In this document: in pieces, positions 36,064 through 45,385 of the stretch
Layout: each line of letters begins with the position of its first letter
Position numbering within the stretch: the stretch's first letter is position 1
Source: Linyphia triangularis
Lineage: Eukaryota; Arthropoda; Arachnida; Araneae; Linyphiidae
Length of the DNA: 64,000 nt
Reading direction: 5' to 3'
Assembly (NCBI GenBank): GCA_963978545.1
Contig: OZ021730.1
Location: 124,001-188,000 of the forward strand
Position numbers and translations under genes: made by a program
Notes under the pieces: generated by a model
Databases searched by the model: none
What the model was told of the DNA's origin: nothing
Seen by the model: the letters and a program-made list of their open reading frames with translations, nothing else

Positions 36064-37779
36064 ATGTTAGCCATGAATGAGGTTACCCTCCCTGCTGATC
36101 TCCAGCATTATCATTTTGAGGATCTTTTGCCATTATTAGCTAAAATACTTGAACTAATGAAATCTAAAATTTCTAATACACAGGAGGAGTCTAAATTAAG
36201 TGCTCTTGTATATTCCTTAAGCGGTCCCCCTGACACCCCAAGTTCATGTAATTCAGATACCACAATCCAATCAATGGACTCTCCATCTCCATCAGATATT
36301 GCTGTCTCCGACCAGGAGGATTACAAAACTGATATCCCAAATAATACTATACCATTAGATGTAGAATATAAATTCCAAAACACACCACTCGATGAGAATC
36401 TAGAAAAACCAAATGAGATTATTACTGGTGATACACCAAAAACAAGAAGTGGGAAATCATTTAGATCTAACATCAAACCTATTAACAACAAACCTGATAT
36501 AAAACCCAGAAATATAGAGTATGATGTACTAATTACTGGACCCCCTAGTATGAGAGGTTTTCCCAGTTTACCCAAACCAAATAATAACATCATTATCAAA
36601 CAAGTAACCAACTATCCTCAACCCCCTGAGAACGCGATAGATGGCGCCACCGGGTCTGGCACTGAAGATATAGTGGAAATCAACCATCCCATTATTGAGG
36701 AAAGCGGCCCTATAATTGTTAATTTAGATAATATTATCCCATCCATGGAAGATCAGGTCAGGATAAATGAAGATAATAAAACTACCACTAATAAGAAACA
36801 AACACACCCCTACAAAAAGAACAAACTAGTCACCCCAGTAAATGTAAGGGACAAGAGATACACATGGAAGGAGATTACAAATTTATTGCTCAACAAGGGT
36901 ATCCCCATTGCCAACTATATTGGAGAGATAAAGGGATTAGGCAGCTACAACATCACCTGCAAAGATGAAAAAATTCAGAGGGAATTAACTAGGATCCTTA
37001 ATGAAGAAAATATTTTCTATCATTCCTTCACAATGCCAGCCGACAAAGTAACTAAGGTGGTAATCCGCGGCCTACCAAACGATTGCCTAACTGATGACAT
37101 CACAGCTGAGCTAGCTGAATTAGGATATGGCTCTAGCGAAGTTAAGCAGATGAAATCAAATAGATCAGGCCAAATAAAACTTATTCCCCTATTCCTGGTC
37201 ACTTTGCCCAGATCGGATAAAACCAGGCAATTCCATAACTGCCAGTATCTCTTTAATTTAAAAATAGAGGTTGAAACATATAGAGGGAGAACTGGACCTA
37301 CACACTGTTTTAGGTGCCAGCAGTTTTTTCACACTGCTCAAAATTGCAGACACGAACCCAGATGTGTCAAATGCGGGGAAGCCCACTTAACCAAAGACTG
37401 CTCCAGAAACAAAGATGATGTAGATGCCCCCCCTCCTAAGTGTGCTAACTGTAATGGGCCCCACACTGCTAATTACAAGGAATGTCCTGTCTATCTAAAT
37501 GCTTGCAGCAAAATTACCCCTCAAATACAACAGAGAAATAATTTCATACAATCCCGAACTGTATCAAATACCAGTTATGCAGGAGCAGTACGTGGAGAAG
37601 AAACCAACACTAATGAAGCTAAAACCATTTTAAACCAAATCAACAACCAAATTAACTGGATTAAACAATCAGGCTTTGCTGATATTAAAAAGGATCTGGA
37701 GGAGATTAAATTACGGCTTCAAATCTCCCGAATCAAATGTTTTCACCCCTTTTACAATGGCAATTTGGAATGCCAATAA
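36064..37779 (+). CDS. Jockey ORF1, gag-like nucleic-acid-binding protein
   Basis: About 571 aa from the ATG at 36064 (a second ATG at 36073 in a better context would give 568 aa). The N-terminal half is acidic, S/T/N-rich and probably disordered. A PRE_C2HC-type region follows (VIRGLPNDCLTDDI, then PLFLVTLPRSDKTRQF). Three zinc knuckles lie at about residues 415-475: CFRCQQFFHTAQNC, CVKCGEAHLTKDC and CANCNGPHTANYKEC. This is the usual Jockey-clade gag layout. Such proteins bind the element RNA and form the ribonucleoprotein needed for retrotransposition. The frame is uninterrupted and overlaps ORF2 by 23 bases, so ORF2 would be made by reinitiation or a related mechanism. Upstream in-frame codons without ATG are not counted. 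Confidence 0.9.
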   Translation: MLAMNEVTLPADLQHYHFEDLLPLLAKILELMKSKISNTQEESKLSALVYSLSGPPDTPSSCNSDTTIQSMDSPSPSDIAVSDQEDYKTDIPNNTIPLDVEYKFQNTPLDENLEKPNEIITGDTPKTRSGKSFRSNIKPINNKPDIKPRNIEYDVLITGPPSMRGFPSLPKPNNNIIIKQVTNYPQPPENAIDGATGSGTEDIVEINHPIIEESGPIIVNLDNIIPSMEDQVRINEDNKTTTNKKQTHPYKKNKLVTPVNVRDKRYTWKEITNLLLNKGIPIANYIGEIKGLGSYNITCKDEKIQRELTRILNEENIFYHSFTMPADKVTKVVIRGLPNDCLTDDITAELAELGYGSSEVKQMKSNRSGQIKLIPLFLVTLPRSDKTRQFHNCQYLFNLKIEVETYRGRTGPTHCFRCQQFFHTAQNCRHEPRCVKCGEAHLTKDCSRNKDDVDAPPPKCANCNGPHTANYKECPVYLNACSKITPQIQQRNNFIQSRTVSNTSYAGAVRGEETNTNEAKTILNQINNQINWIKQSGFADIKKDLEEIKLRLQISRIKCFHPFYNGNLECQ

Positions 37780-40432
37780 TCTTGTTTCTAGATTTGAAGA
37801 ATTTAAAGATTTTATTGAGGATCACAACATTGATATTGCGGTTGTTTCCGAAACTCATGCCAAACCCTGTCACCAAATGAAAATCCAAAATTACAACACC
37901 TTCAAAACAGATAGACTACATCATAGGGGTGGAGGAACTGCTATTTTTACTAAAAGACATATTAAAGCTTCTCTCTTTTCTACTGATAACACCAGGGGAT
38001 ATGAAAAAACTGACGTAATTATTGACATCAAAGACCAGAGACCTATTCACATAGTAGCAGTGTACAATCCGCCTAACAATAAACTCAAGGACCTGGATAT
38101 AGAAGACATTTTACCCTCCAACAAACAAGTTATTGCAGCAGGGGACTTTAATGCAAAAAACACTCTCTGGGGGTGTAACTATACCAACCCAAATGGTAAA
38201 ACTGTAGCAAACAATTTTAGAAGTAAAGGCATCCAAGTTTTTGCCCCTAATCAACCAACGCACTACACTACACACAACAGAAGACCTGACATACTTGATA
38301 TTCTCATTACTAATACCACCATACCTATAGCTGTTGAAGTTACCAATGAATTGTCCTCAGATCACATCCCAGTAATTGCAATCATTGGCATTCAAAATGA
38401 TCCAGAAATCAAGTTTAAATACAAAACCAACTGGGAAAAATTCCAAAACAATCTTAACGATGAAAACTTGCCTGAAACTCCCATTGACACCATCGCTATC
38501 ATTGATACTAGAATTAATCAACTAACCAACTGCATACTTCAGGCAGCCCATGATGCTACCACAAAGCATTTAAGGGAAAATAATTATATCAAACTCCCTA
38601 ATAACATCAAACTAGTTATCAAATATAGAAACTGGGTGAGGAAACAATATCAAAGAACCAGGGACCCTGCACTTCAAACTGAATACTATCAGCTTAATGC
38701 CGAAATTAAAGAAAAATGTAGGGATTTCAGAAATACTAGCTGGGATGAGAAAGTTACCTCACTCTGCACAGAGGATAATAGCATTTGGGCCATGAGTAAA
38801 ACCCTTAAAAGGGACAAAATCATCAATAGACCACTTCATGGGGAGAATGGGCTAGTTTATCAAGAGATGGACAAAGCAAATGCACTTGCAGACACCCTGG
38901 AGAAACAATTCACCACTAATACAGAACCCTCTAATGACGACATGGAAGACACCATTGAGGACTGGGTTGAGAGCTGGCTTGACAGAAATAATAGTATTGG
39001 AGATACGGACATAGTTCATATTAGGGAAATTTATGATATCATCAGAAAAATCAAACGCAGGAAAGCCCCCGGAGGAGACAGCATTAACAATACCATGATT
39101 AAATTACTGCCTCATAATTACATCTTGGAGCTCACTAGTATATTTAACTCATGCATCAAATTTGCATATTACCCTGATTGCTGGAAAAAAGCCAAAATTA
39201 TTCTTTTTCCAAAACCTGGAAAGGATCCAGTAATGACAACCTCATACCGACCCATTAGCCTGCTCCCCTGTTTTGGGAAAATGCTGGAAAGGGTGATACT
39301 AAACAGACTTAGACCACATCTAAATTGCATCCCCCCGGAACAATATGGGTTTGTCCCAAAACGTTCCACAACCAAGCAGCTAGTTAGGATACTAGAGTTT
39401 ATTGGAAGTGCCCATCATAATAGACAAGCCACAGCAATGCTCATGCTGGATTTGGCAAAGGCATTTGACAGGGTGTATCATAATGGGTTAATCTACAAAA
39501 TGATCAAGCAAAAAATTCCTGCAGATTTGATACTACTCATTAATTCCTATTTAAATGAGAGAACCTTTAATGTACAATATGGAGAGTCCACTTCTACCAC
39601 TAGAGCTATTGAGGCCGGGGTCCCCCAGGGGTCAGTTTTGGGTCCGACACTGTACCTTATTTATACATCAGATTTCACCACCTTTGCTGAAGACCATAAT
39701 ATTATGACAGCGTTTTATGCAGACGACACTGCAATCATTGCTAAATCCATACAGAGGAACAACGCAGTCCAAAAACTATCAAATTTAACAGACGAAATAG
39801 AAGAATGGTGCAGCAATTGGAAGGTCTGCATAAACGCTGGAAAATCCAATATTCTTATCATGGGAGGAAAGAAGAAATATCGGAAAATTACAAGCAAGGT
39901 GCAGCTGTTTGGTGAAACCGTACCTATTGTACCTAAAGCCAAGTACTTGGGTCTTACCCTTAATAATAAATTAAATCTCATAGATCATTGCAAAAATGTG
40001 ATTGGCAAAGCAAAATTCATTATGGCCAAGTTGCGCCCACTTATTGGAAGACACTCTAAACTAAATCTTCGCACCAAAAAGCTGATTTATACTTCTAATA
40101 TTAGGCCAATTTTAACATATGCAGCTCCAGTTCTGGCTACTGCCACCCCCAAAGAGATAAAAATGCTCCAGACCTACCAAAATAAATGCCTCAGAGAAAT
40201 AGTTAATGCCACTAGGTATGTTCGAAACGACCTCATCCATAGAGATCTAAAAATTGACAAAATATCTGAGTTTATTGCCAAATTAAACATTAAATTTTTC
40301 AAAAATGCTATGGATGAGGAAGATGACTTCCAGGATATATTTGCATATGAAACCCTCTCTGAGGATATCAGGCATAGACCTTTTGCTGCGTTTTCTCTCT
40401 CAGATGCAGTTATGGCCAGAGCTTACAACTAA
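37757..40432 (+). CDS. Jockey ORF2, endonuclease/reverse transcriptase
   Basis: About 891 aa from ATG 37757 (MAIWNANNLVSRF). An apurinic-like endonuclease domain occupies roughly residues 1-210: WNAN, VSETH near 36, GGGTAIF, AVYNPPNN, AAGDFNAKN, and SSDH near 200. The reverse transcriptase follows at roughly 430-720: PKPGKDP, YRPISLLPCFGKMLER, QYGFVPKRSTTKQ, LDLAKAFDRV, AGVPQGSVLGPTLY and the catalytic FYADD at about 653-657, then GLTLNN. A C-terminal region with IYTSNIRPILTYAAPV and a short tail completes it; there is no RNase H domain, as expected for Jockey. The enzyme nicks the target and primes cDNA synthesis there. All catalytic motifs are present, so this copy looks potentially active. 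The frame is +1 relative to ORF1. Confidence 0.95.
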   Translation: MAIWNANNLVSRFEEFKDFIEDHNIDIAVVSETHAKPCHQMKIQNYNTFKTDRLHHRGGGTAIFTKRHIKASLFSTDNTRGYEKTDVIIDIKDQRPIHIVAVYNPPNNKLKDLDIEDILPSNKQVIAAGDFNAKNTLWGCNYTNPNGKTVANNFRSKGIQVFAPNQPTHYTTHNRRPDILDILITNTTIPIAVEVTNELSSDHIPVIAIIGIQNDPEIKFKYKTNWEKFQNNLNDENLPETPIDTIAIIDTRINQLTNCILQAAHDATTKHLRENNYIKLPNNIKLVIKYRNWVRKQYQRTRDPALQTEYYQLNAEIKEKCRDFRNTSWDEKVTSLCTEDNSIWAMSKTLKRDKIINRPLHGENGLVYQEMDKANALADTLEKQFTTNTEPSNDDMEDTIEDWVESWLDRNNSIGDTDIVHIREIYDIIRKIKRRKAPGGDSINNTMIKLLPHNYILELTSIFNSCIKFAYYPDCWKKAKIILFPKPGKDPVMTTSYRPISLLPCFGKMLERVILNRLRPHLNCIPPEQYGFVPKRSTTKQLVRILEFIGSAHHNRQATAMLMLDLAKAFDRVYHNGLIYKMIKQKIPADLILLINSYLNERTFNVQYGESTSTTRAIEAGVPQGSVLGPTLYLIYTSDFTTFAEDHNIMTAFYADDTAIIAKSIQRNNAVQKLSNLTDEIEEWCSNWKVCINAGKSNILIMGGKKKYRKITSKVQLFGETVPIVPKAKYLGLTLNNKLNLIDHCKNVIGKAKFIMAKLRPLIGRHSKLNLRTKKLIYTSNIRPILTYAAPVLATATPKEIKMLQTYQNKCLREIVNATRYVRNDLIHRDLKIDKISEFIAKLNIKFFKNAMDEEDDFQDIFAYETLSEDIRHRPFAAFSLSDAVMARAYN

Positions 40433-41217
40433 ATTCACCTTCTGCACTTTAGACATCTCCTGTGTATATTTATAGCAGTGTACTTATTCCCCAATAACTA
40501 ATAATCCATCGAAGCCAATTATTGGGGGAAGTGGATGGTTATTGAAGTGCTCAGCAATTCCCACCCAGTTAGGAGCCAAAGCCCTCCAGCAACCCACGGA
40601 AGGTTCTCTCTTGTAGAGAAAGGGAAATGGGTGGAGGTGTAGTAAAGCCCTATTTAATTATTTTATTTATTATTATTTTATTGTTGTTAAGACAACTCTT
40701 TGTACTGTAACTTTAGCATAATCTTAAATTATGCTACATTTATTCTTTTCAGTGAAATTACTTTCACTATATTTAGCTTACTATAGAGGAATCTAAATTC
40801 CCTACATTTATTCCCTTGTCCTTTTTTATGTTTAGAAAATGTTGAAAAACCAATAAAAAGCAAAAAATTTTGAAAAACTAAATAAAAAGCAAAAAATTTT
40901 GAAAAACCAAATAAAAACCAAAAAATTTTTGAAAAACCATATAATAAAAAAAAAAAAAAAAAAAAATTGTATTGTAGATAACCAACTCTCGTTGGATTTA
41001 TTTTGTGATGTCCCAATTTTATATGTTCTTATTTATTTCTCATCACTGATGAGCTCTAATGTTTTCCCCTTGAGTGTTCTTTCCCCCTTTACTCAGTCAT
41101 TCCTTGATCCTAAGTGAGACCATGCAAGTTCATTGCCAATTGGCAAAATTTAGATGAAGAGGTTACGCCCCCCTAGGGCACAGGTACCTTGCTCCAATGC
41201 AAATAAAAGCAAAGCAA
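40433..41217 (+). other. 3' UTR of the Jockey element
   Basis: Holds a stretch conserved with the minus-strand element (CCCTCCAGCAACCC, GGGAAATGGGTGGAGG), a three-fold AAATTTTGAAAAAC/AATAAAAAGC repeat at 40845-40935, an A run at 40945-40967, and the terminal structure listed separately. An open frame on the minus strand here is a low-complexity artefact. Confidence 0.7.
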
Positions 41218-41218
41218 A
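41128..41218 (+). promoter_or_regulatory. Conserved 3'-terminal stem-loops and junction J2
   Basis: A palindrome TTGCCAATTGGCAA (41133-41146) is followed by TAGATGAAGAGGTTACG, the hairpin GCCC-loop-GGGC, ACAGGTACCTTG, and the tail AAAGCAAAGCAAAAG before CTTCGCATC at 41221. Element 2 has a TGCC-TTGA-GGCA stem in the first position and GCTTC-AAC-GGAGC in the second. Changes on both sides of the stems preserve pairing, which suggests an RNA structure used by the reverse transcriptase. Confidence 0.65.
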
Positions 41219-41940
41219 AGCTTCGCATCTTCGGACTTAGAGTTCCGTGCTAGACAGACCTGTATCTGATCGCTCCTGATTTTCTCATATGGCCCCTCGT
41301 AGGAGGACTGCTAAACGTGGCGCAACACAAGGCACTGCCTCTGTTTGTGTCTACTGCTGACAAAGATGTTGATATTCCTGCCTTGGATGCAAACCCTATT
41401 GATTCAATTGAATCGACTCAACCTGTTGTTGAGACTTGCGTAATCCTAACCCCGGCAGATGAGGTGTTGGAGTATGATGAGGCAAATGTAGCTAATATAG
41501 TTAGCACCCCTTACATACCTACATCTTTCTATTTTGCTACTGACTCGTTCGGTAAGAGTGCCATTAGTGATCTGCACAAGAGGATTCTTGAGCACAATGG
41601 TACTCTGGACGCTCGAGTCAAAGGAGGTGTATACTGTGTCACCCCTCGCCAGGAGGTTGAGGAGGCACTTTTTTACACATGGCTCAAAGAAATTGGTGTT
41701 ACCTTTACCCAGAATGAACCGAAGCTAGCCACTCCATTTAGAGTGGTAGTTAGGGGACTGGCGGTTTCTACCACCCCTGATGAATTGCTCGACTGGATGA
41801 AGTCTGAGATGCCTGACCACCTACCCAATTCAGTCATGCAGATGAATAGGAGGAGATGCATTAAGATGCCTTTATTTATACTAGAGTTTCCTGCCCACCT
41901 AGACCGAGAATGCATTGGGTTATTTTTATTACCACTTTAA
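41218..41940 (+). pseudogene. Gag-only unit, truncated copy
   Basis: Starts with AAGCTTCGCATCTTCGG, then the ATGGCCCCTCGTAGG start at 41289. Compared with the minus-strand relative at 54798, two bases are missing about 20 codons in, so the native frame stops; an alternative frame is open from 41317 (MAQHKALPLF) to 41940. It includes the PRE_C2HC-type region (VVRGLAVSTTPDELLDW, PLFILEFPAHLDRE) but stops before the zinc knuckles: at 41914-41916 the sequence jumps to non-gag DNA. The nearly identical unit at 55724 carries the same two-base loss but keeps its 3' half. This is a pseudogene produced by a deletion. Confidence 0.85.
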
Positions 41941-42514
41941 TACATCACTCAAAGTCAAACATAAAATCTACTTGTTTATATCTAACAAAATATCAATAGT
42001 TTTCCTCAAGATAGATTTGGCACGTTCAATCCACGAGTTAACTACATTACATTAAGCTAATTGTGAGTGACAAGATCTATGTGAAAATCAAATGTACAAT
42101 GTGCTTTTGCAATTTCATCTTAAAATCCATTTAAAGAATGGAGACTTGTTTTTTAGCGATATATTAGGCGAAAATTTCCTCCTTTATTGGAACTGGAATG
42201 CTAGAGGTAAAAGCAATTTTTAGATATCTGGTATGTTATTGTGAAAAAAAAAACTAAACATGAAAATTCAAATAATTCATTTATTAAATCCTGATATGTT
42301 TTATTACATGTATATGATATAAATTTCTTGAGCAAAATAAAAAACATTTGGAAAGAAAGCATACAAGTTTTAATCTTTGAAACATAGGTAAAATTATATG
42401 TAAAGTTACATAATCAACAATATATTCAAAACAGAAGTGTAGGGCACTAATTACAAAAAGCTATAATTACACTTAACAAATCATTTTGATCCAAGTAATT
42501 TGCCAAAACACAGG
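41914..42514 (+). repeat. Segmental duplication block C, copy 1 (copy 2 at 58458-59063)
   Basis: From ATTGGGTTATTTTTATTACC to GCCAAAACACAGG, about 600 bases, including the 3' UTR and last 68 bases of the ankyrin gene, match 58458-59063 with few differences. Copy 2 is preceded by a diverged partial repeat of its own start (58373-58455). Confidence 0.88.
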
Positions 42515-44422
42515 CACAATCGTAATTCAACAAAACTTTTCTTGGCATGCTGCAATTCACATCAGAAATGCCTTTTACAGCAGTATATACATTACATTCC
42601 TCTAGTTTGTCTTTTAACAATGAACGTTCTAATTTAGAGGATATCAATTGCGAATACAAAGGATATCGTTTATTTGCAATTATTAGCAATAATTGATCCA
42701 CGTTAAATCCTTCTTCTGCATTGCTGTACATTTTATAGCCGGAATACATTTGCATAAATTCAAACAATGTCCGACCATTGCCAAGATTATCTGACTTCAT
42801 TCTATGCAATTCCTGCTCACATTTAATTGCGTATTCTGACAACATTCCTTGGAGTTCGTGTTCACGAGTCCAGTCCTCGATGTTGAAGTCCGGCTTCTCA
42901 AGTAAGCAATACTTCAACAGCAATTGAACGATAGCAAGGCTGCATCCGTTTTCTATTGCTAGGTCCAAAGGACTGAGACCATTTCGGTTTTTGACATTAA
43001 CGTGGGAACCTCTTCTCAGCAAAATTCCAACTACGCTCGGTTGGTTGGTTGTATTCAGATTATCTGGCGCCGTCAGCAACACGAGGGCTATAATGCGCCG
43101 AAACATTTCGTCATTTAACAAACCAACATACATTTACAAACACCCATGCCTACACGGGACTCGAACCCGCAACCTCGCGGTCTAGAAGCCAGCACGCTAA
43201 CCACTATACCGTTTGGTCGGCTCAACTACGCTCGGATGAACTGTCTGATTTTGCACCGCTTTATGCAGTGGCGTGTCACCAAATTCATCTACTGAATCAA
43301 CATCTATGCCAATGCTAATCAAGAATTTGACGAAAACTGCCGTACATCCGTTAATGCACAGGGAACTGTGCAGAAGTGAGCCACAGCACTGATTTTTGGC
43401 AGTGTTGACGTTCATATCCAGGTAATCGAGGAGAAATGTAAAGAGACTAACGTTGAAGTGTCCCAAAGCGTGGAAGAGTGGGCTTTGACCTGAAATGTTA
43501 GCACTGTGCAAATCTCAGCCGGAAATAAGCAACAATCTGATAGCTTCCAGTTCCTCATTCAGAGCAAGTGCTATAGACAGACTCGAATCGTCCGGAAGAT
43601 CGACTCTGGCCCCTAGGTAAAATTAAAATTACAACTTTAATTAAGGAAAGTCTTAAATCTAAAATAATTCAAATAACAGAGTTAAATATATTTACTAGTT
43701 ACCAATACTGGCAAACCTATTATGAATATTTAAATGGAAATACTGCTATTTTAAATCTTACAATACTACCGCGTTAAAGGAATAAACTTAAATTTCTAAT
43801 CTATCCAAATGTACACGAAATGAAGTTTTGGATATGCAATTCTGAATCCTTTTATCTAATTTAAAAGTAATGAATAATTTTTTCGTTTTCTTCTGTAAAT
43901 GCAGATGGGACAAACTTAATCTCTGAAATCAGTTCATAATTATTTTGACAAAAAGATTTTTGAAACAGTTAAATTACCTTTTAAGATGTAATGTAAGAAT
44001 GGGATATGAGGAAGCAACAAAAAATTGACAATTCAGCGTACATGGAAATATTTCGGTCTAATAAAAGGCTCCCTTAAAAATTGTTGTAGAAAAGCGTTTA
44101 CATATTAATTTATGTTTTTACATACCTCCTTCTACCAATGTTCTGATCGTTTCAAGTCTGTTCCTGCAATGTAGGGCATTAATGAGAGGCGTTGGGCAGC
44201 CATGACAGAACTGGAAATTAGGATCTGCGCCATAATAGAGGAGAAGCTTGACGATGGCGATCGAGCATCTTCGGTCCGTCAGAACCCGAAGCAGGGGGGA
44301 TTGACTGCCTTCTACTTCGTTGGCCGAAGAAGGGTCACGTTGCAGGATCAGTTGGATCTCACTCAAATTCCATTCTTCTTCGTACAATACACTGTGAACA
44401 GAAGTGTTTTCAGGCGTGATAT
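42447..44422 (-). pseudogene. Ankyrin-repeat protein gene, disrupted
   Basis: Minus strand, at least two exons. The first is 44422-44126, between TTTATTTACAG and GTATGT, encoding IQLILQRDPSSANEV, IAIVKLLLYYGADPNFQ and LETIRTLVEGG. An intron of about 510 bp follows, then a last exon from 43612 (after TTTTACCTAG) to the TAG at 42447. Ankyrin signatures there include GQSPLFHALGHFNVSLF, GDTPLHKAVQNQ and NGLSPLDLAIENG. The C-terminus (SMPRKVLLNYDCACVLANYL, then LLSVIIAFC) resembles the small F-box-like tail of some arthropod ankyrin proteins. Two lesions break it: TGA at 43515-43517 after LLISG, and a SINE at 43041-43222 that supplies another stop. The frame on either side of the SINE is otherwise preserved. 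An upstream first exon was not identified. Confidence 0.8.
43028..43235 (-). mobile_element. tRNA-derived SINE inserted in the ankyrin exon
   Basis: The 182-bp element (43041-43222) reads on the minus strand AGCCGACCAAACGGTATAGT, an A-box-like TAGTGGTTAGCGTGCTGG, a TTCTAGA anticodon-like loop, the B box GGTTCGAGTCC (43157-43167), then a non-tRNA body and a tail of AACCAACCAA. It is flanked by the 13-bp target-site duplication CAACTACGCTCGG at 43028-43040 and 43223-43235. The head most resembles tRNA-Arg(TCT), but the anticodon and acceptor stems are not paired, so it is not a tRNA gene. Body and tail are typical of RNA polymerase III SINEs mobilised by a partner LINE. Confidence 0.88.
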
Positions 44423-44989
44423 CTGTAAATAAAAAATAAAAAAAATTAAAGCATTTTCAACAGTTTGAATATTCCATTTTAATTTTGTAATCAAACGATT
44501 AAACTTAAGATTGTTACGTTTCAATCTTAAGAGAAAAGTGCCTTTATTTTTTTGTCAAATTCTATATCTGTCGGAATATTGTTTCAAAACCAAAGGTATT
44601 TTCTTTAGGAATAGCAACAGCAATATCAGCCCAATGTCAAAAATTTGAAGGGGAAAATAAAAGTATCTTTTAAGATTACTAGAGGTTAAAGATTAATATT
44701 TAGTTCATTAAAAATTTTTGAACTGTAAAAAAAAATAAAATCATATGACTTTCCCTTTAATATTTGTTTATGTGTTACCAATACTTCTGTATACTTGAAA
44801 TTCATGCGTCTTACAACAACATTTTTGAAAATATTGCGACAGAAAGTATGCGGAAGCGTTGACACGGTCATACCGGCTATCTTTCGATCATCGGATACAA
44901 GCATTATGGGTCAAAGACAGGAAAAAGCCAAACAAAAAATATACTTGTTGTTTATTTTACTAAGATACACGTCAGTAATTTAAAATGCG
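44423..44989. other. Upstream region of the ankyrin gene, no clear exon
   Basis: AT-rich. On the minus strand an ATG at 44904 opens a frame that could splice at TTG-GTAACA (about 44780), but the phase does not match the 44422 exon. I leave it uncalled. Confidence 0.35.
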
Positions 44990-45364
44990 GTACCTAAAAT
45001 ACAAGTTGAGGGACTAGGATAGACAATGAACGCACCTAATTCTGTTACCAAGAAAATAAGTGGGTGGCAAGTGGTCTGGCCTAAGCAATGAACGAAGCCA
45101 CGCTTTAGAGCCCAACACCACTACCGAAATCCGTGGAATTTATGATTGGGAGGGAAAAACAGCTGTATGATCCAGATACTGAGGTCTGGGAACAGCAAAC
45201 CCTAAAGAGAAATGTAAACACAAATGCAAGTATAATATGAATACATTTTTTACCAGTAATTTTGTTCAAGGTGAATCTGCAATAATCCGAGATCTATGGG
45301 TAGACAGCTCTGAGAGAGATGTGGTCGCTTCAGAGTCTAGAGTCGAAATGATGTAAAATCACTT
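44990..45364 (-). mobile_element. Jockey-type 5' fragment (element 3)
   Basis: Starts with AAGTGATTTTACATC (45364-45350) and keeps the conserved 5' UTR motifs GGTGTTGGGCTCTAAAGC and GCTTAGGCCAG of the other two elements, then GTAACAG at the intron-like position. Similarity fades near 44990, before any coding sequence. Retaining the 5' end but not the rest is the reverse of normal 5' truncation, so a later deletion is likely. Confidence 0.65.
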
Positions 45365-45385
45365 TTGATGGGGGATTTAACAAGG

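Larger units (their letters stand above)
35590..41217 (+). mobile_element. Full-length Jockey-clade non-LTR retrotransposon
   Basis: The element runs from the 5' start AAGTCTTCGCATC to a 3' end with ATGAAGAGGTT, a GCCC/GGGC hairpin, AGGTACCTTG and a short CAAAG-type tail. It contains a 470-bp 5' UTR, ORF1 (CCHC gag) and ORF2 (endonuclease plus reverse transcriptase), with no LTRs and no RNase H, which fits the Jockey clade. Both ORFs are uninterrupted. The A-run at 40945-40967 is internal to the 3' UTR, not the end. It is joined head to tail to a small gag-like unit upstream and a gag-only unit downstream. No target-site duplication can be read because both flanks are other elements. Confidence 0.8.

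Noticed and set aside
40945..40967. Poly(A) tract as the 3' end of the Jockey element
   Set aside because: The conserved terminal hairpin and AGGTACCTTG found in other units lie 200 bases further on, directly before the next 5' start.
43138..43222. A tRNA gene on the minus strand
   Set aside because: Good A and B boxes, but the anticodon and acceptor stems do not pair, and the sequence continues into a SINE body with a target-site duplication.
44686..44904. First exon of the ankyrin gene
   Set aside because: Begins with ATG and has a possible GTAACA donor, but the splice phase does not fit the exon at 44422, and the sequence is not ankyrin-like.
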